From positions 62,001-126,000 of the forward strand of contig VIIQ02000098.1 of NCBI GenBank assembly GCA_007449985.2: a DNA stretch of 64,000 nucleotides, given 5' to 3'. A model generated the notes under the pieces. The model was given only the letters and a program-made list of their open reading frames with translations, made no database searches and was not told where the DNA came from. Positions 24,203 through 33,562 of the stretch are shown piece after piece (the stretch's first letter is position 1; each line of letters opens with the position of its first letter). Position numbers and translations under genes: made by a program. This DNA is from Desmodesmus armatus. Taxonomy: Eukaryota > Chlorophyta > Chlorophyceae > Sphaeropleales > Scenedesmaceae.

Positions 24203-25999
24203 CTACTCCTCCTTGCTCCTGTCTGTCTTCTGAACCGGCTGGCCTGCCGCTGGCAGGGGGACATCAACCTGAGGTGCAGGCTTGTTTGCCGCTGGAATGG
24301 GGACGGCACCTGGGGCTGGCATGCTTGCGGCTGGCAGGGGCACATCAACCGGTGCACTGCTCAGCAGCAGGCTAGCAGGGATCAGCAGCTCATTCACGGA
24401 GTGGATGATAGCCTTGCCGGCCATAATATCTGCCATCTTGATCTCTGCCTCCGACTTCCTGTCATCAACATCATCGCTGTCATCATCATCATCGTCATCA
24501 TCATCTCCAGAGTCGTCCTCAATGTGGGTCCTGGCCACAGGGGCGGTGTATGTTGTGGCAATTTCGATGTCATTGTCGTCAGCTTGGACCCTCAGGGGGG
24601 CAGCGCCAGCCAGGGCTGTGGTGAGTGTGGTGCCTGGGAGCAGCTGGGCGGACTGAAGGGCGGCTGTAGGCATGATGTGATGCTGCAGGAGCTGCAGGGT
24701 GGGGCAGTAAGAAGCATAGGAGACAAGAGCGTCAGCATGGGGAGTGAGGATAATAGTGTGTGTGTTGGGGGGGGGGGGGTGCAGCGCCAGGCAGGGCTGT
24801 GGTGAGTGTGGTGCCTGGGAGCAGCTGGGCGGACTGCAGGGCGGCTGTAGGGATGATGTGGTGCTGCAGGAGCTGCACAGCAGTCAAAAAGTGTGGTAAG
24901 AGGCAGTAACAAGCACAGGTGATCAGAGCGTCAGCCTGAGGCATAAGGATGGTAGTGTGGTTGTGAGGTTCGCACATGCTTGGTTACTGCTGATGGTAGT
25001 GTGCTTGCAGTCGTGCTTGGGTTTTGGGATGGAGGCAGTGGCATGTTTATCTTGCGGTGTAGGACCTGCTTTTTTTACGCCAGCTTGAATTTGGTGCACC
25101 ACATCGCACAACAGCTTGCTAGGCAACCTTCTGTAGGTTTCTCAGCTGCTACATCTGTACATCAGAAAAGCTCAGGGGCCAAGGAACTGACCTAGGTATT
25201 CAGCCTGTGCGCGACTTATAGCCACACACACTCTGAATCCCTAGCTCAGGTCCTTGGCCCTTGAAGGTGCCTCCTACCCCAGTACGGACATAGCCATGGC
25301 CACCCACGTGCATCCTAGCGTAGGCCTTAGCTGCTGGAGGTGCATGAACCCTATTGTCACAGTATGCTGGCCAGCTGTTTACTCTTAGCCACCTGGGAAG
25401 CGCGCTGAGGCATGCACACCTGGACCAGCTTGTCCTTGTTCTCTGGCAGCATCAGCTCTGCTGCTGTCAGTCCTGTCTCCTTGAACAAGTCTTTGTCAGC
25501 CCATGCCTTGTTGGTGGGGGCAAAGATGGTCCACTCGGCTGTGGGTGGGATCTCCAGTCCTGATGCCTGCAGCCAGCAGCAAGTGACAGGTTGTTGTTTT
25601 GCTTGAGGTGCCTCAGCACGTACGCGTTCAAGGCGTGGAACGTGACACGTTGATTTTCAGGCAGTCAGCGCAGCTTTCGATGGTGTTGTTCCATTCGGCA
25701 GAGCCAGGCATATGCATGCATGTGTTGGTCACGACCAAGGGGAAATGTGGGCAGGTGCAGCAGGAGGTGTGGAAGCTGTGTGCATGCACAGGGCATCTGC
25801 TGCATCTCAAATATATTTTAATGATATCCCTTACCTTGAGAGCAGCCAGCGTTGTGCTGAGACGGTGCTTGAGCTTCATTTCTGGCACATTTGCAAGTGC
25901 CTCTGACACGGAAGCATACTTGCCAGGCTGCAACCTGCGTCCAGCGTGGACGGCCGAGAAGACACACGCAAACAACAGAACGAGCAGGACTTGTCTCAT
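24203..25999 (-). CDS. FAS1 (fasciclin) domain secreted protein with acidic insert and Pro/Ala tail, gene B copy 2
   Basis: Exons in sense order, 25999-25835, 25566-25420 and 24691-24203, are phase 0 and encode 266 residues. The signal peptide is MRQVLLVLLFACVFSAVHA. FAS1 H1 is TIFAPTNKAW and H2-like is LLQHHIMPTAA. Two features set it apart from its neighbours: an Asp-rich run (DDSGDDDDDDDDDSDDVDD) inserted late in the domain, and about 55 residues after the domain end (HSVNELLIPA) rich in Pro, Ala and Val with repeated DVPLPAA. The tail resembles cell-wall or mucilage Pro-rich linkers, and the acidic run could bind cations; both are inference. Intron 2 contains an echo copy of the exon 3 start. 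This is the complete version of the gene cut by the window edge at base 1. Confidence 0.88.
24780..24872 (-). repeat. Echo of FAS1 gene B exon 3 start (copy 2)
   Basis: It lies inside intron 2 of gene B, 90 bases upstream (in sense) of the real exon 3. It repeats the exon's first 31 codons almost exactly (LLQHHIIPTAALQSAQLLPG and on to TTAL), with its own acceptor-like tgcag, then ends in a G-run at about 24769-24779. Splicing to it instead of the true exon would give a short aberrant C-terminus. Confidence 0.8.
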
Positions 26000-28113
26000 C
26001 GCGCCTGGGCTCGACGGGAAGTATTGGATGTATTGGGTGGTAGTGCCCCCCAAAATGTTCCCTACAATGTTGAGTATAAGTGCTGCAAATAAGTTTTCTG
26101 TGCGTAGTGCCTTTGTCACTGCTTTTCACTTGAGGAAACGCGGTGAGTGGGCTTCACACGGCCTGCTGAAGTCTCGTACCGACAGCTTCACCTGACTACG
26201 TGATCAACGAACCAACCATGACGTAGCATCCCTCTGTATGAAGTTTGAGCAACTGCTGGCCCCAGTGGCTGGTGGGGGGAGGTGCTGTCTACATAGACAG
26301 CAGCAATCCATGCGGCTGGGCCATGGTCCACAGAGGCCAAGTGGTGTAAAACTCACTCAACCCAAGGATATCAACACGCAAATCCGGAGAAGCATTGCAC
26401 TGCCTTAAACTACGTGCCCCAATGTGGCACTGGCCTGACAAGCAACGAGGGGCTGGCCTTCCAACAGTATGCCTGCTGTACAGCAAGCCCACAAAACACT
26501 CCAGCATACCAGGGGTCCCACCGACCACCACGCCGCTGATCATCCCTTTGTCTGCAAGATTCCCTGGGTTTGCGGTTGGCAGGCTCTGCATCTGCATCGT
26601 TGCAGCTTGCGCAAGCTGCAATTGCACAGTTGTGAGCAGCTTTAAAAAACCATCACAGCTAGGTGTTGCAGCAAGGGGGAGACGGGCACTGTCAGTGTCT
26701 TTGTGTACAGACACTGCTGCACCAGCTTGAACATGTTGGACACAGCTGTTGGTCACTTCAACGCGCCGATGCAGTGTTCAACACCGTGTGTGGCGTGACG
26801 CCAACGCAGTGTGCACAGTTACCCCATGCTGTCACAAGATGCTGCCACCATTTCACTGCAGCTTGGGAAGCCAGCTCTCATAGGGTCGTGGCCTTAGCAG
26901 CCTACTGGTATGTTGGCAGCTGCCGGTGAACAACAGCAACAACTAACACATCCCCCCCCCCCCGGGTAACCCAAACACACTCAGTGTATGGAAGCCAGTA
27001 GCTGCAGGGTGTTGCCAGGTGATCATGATAACACACTGCTCAAGGTTGCAGTTGATCTCTTGTGCTAGGTAGCCATTCGGAATAAAGCAGCTGCTGCTGT
27101 TCAAGCATTGTCCCAGATTGACCAACACCAAATGTTGACCCAATCCTGCCAGTTTGTGTCAGCATGACGGTGAACAAATTGAGCCTAGCTCTGTACTGGG
27201 CACTGTCGCTTCATCAGACATGATGCCAAAAGGCTGGTAGTTCCTATATGGCATTAGACTGATCTGAGCAGTTTTGGCTGTGTTGTGACAGGGCATTGAG
27301 TGGTCCACTGCATTGTATTGCTTGCTTGCTGGCCTGACCACACCAATGGCTTCACAACACAAGGTACACATAGCATGTCACACCAGTTGTTTACACTGCA
27401 GCATGTCTGCCACTGAACACACCCTTCAGCGTGCATGACAATGCGTGCCCTGTCACAGCGCAGGGCCTGCCCACTCGAGCTGTGTATCACAGCTTCAGAG
27501 CGCACGACACAACCGCAAAAACAACACCCGTACAATGACAGCACCTTCCACCCTGCATGCGCAGGTCCACCGTGATATTGCTTTTGCACAAAAAAGAGCT
27601 ACCGTGCAATACGCACATGCTTTTGATTAGGTAGGTACAGCTTGTGAGCATGGGTCAGTAACGACCATGCAGCTACATACCTACATGTGCTGGGACAACA
27701 AGGGATCTGAGCCTGCCAGAGAGGGATCACTGCAAGCAGGACATTGCTGCCCCACATAAATGATAGTAGGCACTGATGTTTGCCCACACATCACACACAA
27801 TCAGCTGCGTGCTCAAAACATGTGTTGTCAATCAACACCATAGTTTGCCGGACATGCCAGCATTGCTCATTCTGTACACACTTGCCCAGCGGGCACGGAC
27901 TGCAACTGCTGTGCACAACCACAAGCTGCATCACAAGGGCACACCACACAGCACCGGCCCAGTCCAATTCACCTCCACCAACGCAAACAGCCACAAGCAG
28001 CAGCATATGATCACCACCCCACAGCACCGATTTCACATACTGTGAAGTTCAGAGCAGCTAGATGCCCAGCATAGAAAGACGCAAAGGCCTCAGAACACCT
28101 ATGGCCTTGGGGC
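26000..28113. other. Intergenic, genes B to A, copy 2
   Basis: Equivalent of 1279-3407. It lacks a 10-base stretch present in copy 1 (near 1611) and has a shorter C-run at about 26952-26963. No gene is recognised. Confidence 0.5.
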
Positions 28114-29302
28114 TTAGTCCTTGTGCAGCTTGGCGGGGATCAGCACACCATCCACTACGTGGATGATGGCCTGGCCAGCAGCAATGTCGGCAATGACCAC
28201 CTTGACATCGTCCCTCTTTGTGGCTGCCTTGTTGTCATCATACTCGATCTCCACCTTGCCATCATCAAGGATCACAGCCAGGGGCTTGGCACCAGCCAGG
28301 GCAGTCTTGACCTGCTGGCCGTTCCTCAGGCCGGTGGACTTGGCAGCGGCTCCAGGGACGATGTGGTACTGCAGGAGCTGTAGGTGGCAGCACCGGCAGC
28401 AGCGGATGGCAGCAGGGACGGCAGCGGCAGCAATGGGGGTGGGGGTGGGTGAGTAGGGGTGCTGCAGACTTGTGAGAGGACGCTGCTGAACAGCTGATGA
28501 CCTTCCAAGGATGGGGTTGATGGAGGCTGTGGCGTAATGCATGCCTGCCTCCTGCACGAGAGACAGTTCTTGGTACATGTGGCTGGCAATGCTGGGCCCC
28601 TCAGCCTCTCTTCACTGCAGATGCTGCAGTAGATGCTACTTCTGATGCTTGTGATGCAGCGCAGCATTTGAGCAGATGCATTGCATTGCTACCCTGCCGT
28701 CAAAACAAAGCCAGGCATGCACGCACCGCAACAAGGGCAGCCTTGTTCTTGGGCTGCAGCAGCTCAGCAGCAGAGAGGCCAGTGTCCTCCTTGATGTCTG
28801 CAGACTGGAAAGCCCTGTTGGTGGGAGCAAAGATGGTCACGGGACCAGCAGGGACTGTAATGCCAGCAGCCTGCACAGCAACAGCAAGCAAGCGTAGTCA
28901 AGGCGACTGCAACTGCAGTGGTTGGAGAGCCAGGCGGCCACCATACATGTTGACAATGTGTGGACAGCATTGCTGCCACAACACCTGTGGTACCACTGCA
29001 CCTGGCCCACAATTGTTTCGACACAGCTAAGTGCTGCAACGCATGGATTCAACGCCAGACACGCTACAACACGCAGTGCGACCTGTACCAGCTCAGCAGC
29101 TGGCCGCAAGGCACAATCTAACATCGGGCAACGTGACTGGTAGATCGCCACCACATACCTTGATGGCAGCAGCAAGGGTGCTCAGCTGGGCCTTGTTGTC
29201 CTCCAGTGCCTCGCCAACTGTCTTGTAGGTCTTTGCCTTCAGCTCGCGACCCTGGACTGCGGCCAGGGCGCACAGCACCACAAACGCGACAGCAAACTTC
29301 AT
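28114..29302 (-). CDS. FAS1 (fasciclin) domain secreted protein, gene A copy 2
   Basis: Exons in sense order, 29302-29159, 28870-28727 and 28377-28114, encode 183 residues identical to the protein of 3408-4596. The only exon change I see is silent (TTC to TTT for Phe3). Other differences fall in introns and flanks, including the promoter-proximal region near 29357. Signal peptide, H1 TIFAPTNRAF and H2 YHIVPGAA are as in copy 1. Two identical genes would raise dosage of this secreted protein. Confidence 0.9.
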
Positions 29303-31053
29303 GGCTGCGTTTTGGTGGGTAAGTGGGTAAGCACAGACGTTTCAGGCACTGCGATTGGAGTGTGTGGGGCCCTTGTATGAGTCCCAGGCTCTGGAAGGTT
29401 GGTCTGAGGTATGGGTTTTAGCGAAGGCTGGAACGAGTGATGGAGCGACCAGCTTCTGGCATCCTACTACTCGGAAGGTACGCAATTGCTGATTGGTATA
29501 TATACTGAGTAGATTACCTGGTACTCATAGTGCATCCTGCTACTAAAGTGTCGCTGGTCTGGCTGACCAGCCTGGCAGGTGGATGGGCAAGTATGAGTCA
29601 GCAGTCTCAGATCATACAATCCTACAATCCATAGTATCAAATAGCTGTTGATGTTTCACCTGCAAGTGACATATTTATTTCATAGGCAGTTCTGCTGCAA
29701 GCATGCACTGGTCAAGTCTTCAGTCACCCACCCTCCCTCCCTCCCTGGCCCACCTCTGCCAGTCTGACATGCTGGTTCTGTAGCACCACCATGTGTACTG
29801 TATGCAGTGAAGCTTGATTATCGTGTGATGTGACTTGAGTGTTGCACAAGGAACCCGCTGGAAACAGTGAAAAAACATGGCGACCAATGATGTTGGAAGG
29901 GGAGATGCAACTGCCGCTGCATCATGCTGCCTCTGTGCTGTCATCGCCTCTGTTCTGACACTGTGGGTGCTAGAGGGTGAAGTGTTTGAGTATGATGGAA
30001 AGCTGCAACTGCCTTTCAGGGGAGTTTCAGGGGATTTCCAAACGTTGATCGTCACATATGTCTTGCCCTGCCCTGCCCACTTCACCCTGCAACCAACACG
30101 CACTGTGCCATCGCACCGCACAGGCGCACCCTCAACTCGCCACCTTGCAAACTTGCTGAGGCTACACAGCAAGTCCTGCATCATGCACATCGTGCTGGCA
30201 TGCCCGATGAAGTAATAGCAGCCTCAGCGCCCCCTTGCAAACAGCTGACATGCACCAGAACAGAGCAGCTGCCGCACATTGGCCAAGCCCACCCCATTGC
30301 CTAAGCCAGCGTCAGCAGAGAACCACGAGGGCATTGCCGGCCACAGGGCCGCAAAATAGCTTCGTTGTCAACAGTTCGGGTCACCTATTAAACGGTGTAA
30401 TAGCAAAGCCACAACAGCCAGAGAGCCCAAAGTCATTGGGATAAGTGCATTGCAACACATCCCTGGCAAACTTCCCCAACGCGGCTTTGAAATACCTGCT
30501 GCTGCACGATGAAGCCAACCTGTGGTTGATGAAGCCGACAGTCAACACCGCTGGCGCACAAATGAGCGCGCGGCACACAGGCGTGCACACACAAGACAGT
30601 AACCAAGTGGTGCATGCTCCCGCATGCATCCATTCAATTCGGCAACAAGCAAAATTGCGACCGCTGCAAGGATACACCCCAACACACTCCACCTCCTGCA
30701 CAAACCATATGCCGTAAAACATATATACATAAACAGCTGGCCACGCTCCTCATTCCACAATGGGTAATATGTCACTGCAGAGGTGTGGTCACCGGTCCCT
30801 GGCTCATGCCCTCTGCCCTGGCATCCCACACTCATATCCCCTTCCGGTGTCAGTCAACACCCCGCCTGGAGCTGCCGCCACCCTACCAACACATCCCATT
30901 GGCTGGACCCCACCAGCAGCTGGTACAGGGCACAGCACAGGCCGCGTCCTCTTGCGTGGTGGGTCCTAGAGGTCATAGGAGTTTAGCCAGACTTGCGCAT
31001 CCTGCGCTCATACTCCCTTCCTGTGTCGTGGTGGATCCTGGGGTCATAGGAGT
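29303..31053. other. Intergenic, genes A to C, copy 2
   Basis: Equivalent of 4597-6347. It contains the 5' flank of A, the 3' flank of C, and at 30955-30998 the echo of the gene C tail. No further gene is recognised. Confidence 0.45.
29497..29504 (-). promoter_or_regulatory. Candidate TATA box of FAS1 gene A copy 2
   Basis: Same TATATATA and spacing (195 bases upstream of the ATG) as in copy 1. Confidence 0.4.
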
Positions 31054-32841
31054 TTAGCCGGACTTGCGCAGGTTGCCTGATGCAGGGACAAGGACCTCAT
31101 CCACAATGTGGATGATGGTGTTGCCAGCCTGGATGTCGGCCTGCTGGACGGTAGCGTCCTCGGGGTCTTCTGTCTTGCCGCCCTCAGCAGTGCCCACGAC
31201 GTCGATCTCGAGCTCGGCGTCGTTGCGGTCGACCCTCAGGGATGAGCCCAGCAGAGTGGGCAGGATCTGGCCATCAGTCATCTGGGAGGAGCGGAGGCCG
31301 GTGGCAGGGGTGGATGCACCGGCCTACAGCGACGGCAGGAGGGAAAGCGGGAGGGAGGGAGCGAGGGAGGGTGTTAAAAGAGATTGGGGAGGATGTGTGA
31401 GAGGGTGTCGGCAGGGAGCGCTTGTGTGTCGGATGTGCGTATAAAGCAGGGGAGCAGCAGGGCGTGTGTGTGAGGGAAGCAGCGGTGCTTATACGTGGGA
31501 AGCACTGGTATCCAGTATTGGGGGCTACTAATGGGAATGCATGGCGGGGATAGACACCTGAATGATCTGCCTTCTCAGCACCAGTGGCTGCAACTTGTGC
31601 TGACCTGGCCCGCCCTGCTGTAAAGGTGAGCCTGGCCCACTAGCCCCAGGCTAGTACTAAGGAGTATGGCTGCCCTAGTAGTACCGTGGTAGCACCATGC
31701 TGGTATCATGTAAAGAAAACAAGGAACACCTGAGCTGTGCAATGGGCTGAGGTGGGCCGGGGCGGGGGCAGCCTTGCAAGCGCAGCAACACGCTTCCTCC
31801 CCCGTCGCCCACAGGGCCATGGTGCTATTTGTACTGGCCCCAGTCTCAATTCTCAAGACACGCGTTCAATTCCTGCCTCTCTCTCACCGTGAGGCTGACG
31901 GTCACGGGGCCAATCTTCTTCTGCTTGACCACCTGGGGCCCGGAGCTGGCAGAGGGCACCACATGGTGCTTCAGCAGCTGCAATTGCAAGGTGCACACAG
32001 CAGGACAGCAGCGGCAGCAGCAGTGGAGTTGATTGCAGACTCAGCAGGCTCGTGCCGCTGCCATAGGCATGCAGTGTGATTGTGATGGTGGCTTTCCTCT
32101 CAAGTACTTGTGGTGCAGCACGTACCTGCAGCACATTCTACGTGCCTGGCTGGATGTGACCATGCTGCCAAGCCAATGCCAGTGTGAGGAGGGTCTAGGG
32201 TCAAACCACGACCCCCATCTTGCAGCAAGGGGAGATGCTGTTAATGCAGTGGGTGCGTGCTTCACTTACGTCGATCAGCAGCTGCTTGTTTTCAGGCTTC
32301 AGCAGGTCAGCAGCAGCCAAGCCGGTCTTCTCCTTCAGGCTGTCATCGGCGAAGGCATCGTTGGTGGGGGCAAAGATGGTAACGCCATCGGGAATGCTGA
32401 TACCGGAAGCCTGCAGCCAATCAACAGCGGCACACGGTACTGATGAGACCCCAAACAGGACAGTAAGCAACTGGGGCCCCCACGCCAGGGACTCTGAACC
32501 AAGCAGCACAAGGACGAGATAATCGTGTAAATCAAGTAGTTTGGGTTGATTTGCGATGCAGCATTAGGGCGCGGACAGCCTCATAAGCGGTGCTGGGAGC
32601 CACACACTGTGAGTGCCAGGCTGTAGCCACCTGGCCCCATCGGGAACCACAGCCGCAGCTGCCTGTCTTGCCGCCATCTAAATCGACAAAGCGGAATGGT
32701 TACCTTGACGGCTGCGAGGAGGGTGGACAGACGGCTGTCTCCGGCAAGTGCATCAGCAGCAGATCGGAATTGCTGCAGCTGGCGGGCCTGCACGCTGGCC
32801 AGAGCGCATGACAAAACCAGGATTGCGACGAAAGTCCTCAT
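31054..32841 (-). CDS. FAS1 (fasciclin) domain secreted protein, gene C
   Basis: Four exons in sense order, 32841-32704, 32410-32270, 31977-31888 and 31323-31054, phase 0, encode 212 residues. The signal peptide is [20 protein letters not shown]1 is [10 protein letters not shown] in exon 2 and H2 is HHVVPSAS in exon 3. The domain part that is one exon in A, B, D and E is split here by an extra intron. Exon 4 adds a loop ([18 protein letters not shown]) and ends [18 protein letters not shown]. The segmental duplication boundary falls inside exon 4, at 31184. This is the only intact copy in the window; its 3' fragment at 6348-6478 is dead. Confidence 0.9.
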
Positions 32842-33562
32842 GGTGATGTACTCTGCCGCGATCGGTGATGGTAGGTACGGGCTCTGGCAGCGACCAGAAG
32901 GCACTGCTTACAGGCTTGCAGCGATTGCAATGGCAACCAGCGGCTGTATCGAAGGTCGCTGCACAGAATATGGCAAAAGACTAAGTGCAAAGCATAAGGC
33001 CACAGCCCCTCCGCACCCACTGGAAATCAATGTTACACCAGCTGCAGCTGCCAAGGTAAAGGCAGGAACCCTGCCTGTGGGGCACAGCAAACGGCCTACC
33101 AACATGTTGCACACAAAAAGGCTTCAATTGAATTGGCTGGCATCTATGGTACAGTCGTCACTACATATACGGGGCCCGCCACACATGGCTGCTGCACAAC
33201 ATGTGAGGCGGCGGCACGTCACCAAGCTGCTGTCTTGAGCGATCCATATATACAGAAGGTAGGCCTGCAGCTGCTGCGAACAGCCGCCTGGCAAGCAACA
33301 GGCCCCCAGTGGCTCTTCAGCCACATAATCAATGGCTCAACTGGACAACCTGCTGCTATACACACCACACGCACAACGGCTTGCAGCGCAGGCAGCCAGC
33401 ATGCACCATGCATTGCACACCACCCACCCACCCACCCACCCACCACCGCATGTACCCCAGTACCTAAACGTGCAGATACACAGCTGGCGCCAGACTACGC
33501 CTGCAACACTTCCCACACTCCTCCTACCATACGGACTTCCACCAACTGCCTACGCTGCCCAG
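32842..33562. other. Intergenic between gene C and SPPL protease
   Basis: It contains a short CCCA-type repeat at about 33421-33446 and the gene C promoter. No TATA box is clear close to gene C. No coding sequence is recognised. Confidence 0.45.

Larger units (their letters stand above)
24720..31184. repeat. Segmental duplication, copy 2
   Basis: Second direct copy of the segment starting at base 1. Its left edge in this window is only where copy 1 enters the window, so the true unit may begin further left. On the right it continues without a break into the rest of the intact FAS1 gene C, which suggests this copy is the source or ancestral arrangement and copy 1 the derived one. An assembly artefact, with allelic haplotypes placed in tandem, is the main alternative. 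Confidence 0.95.
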
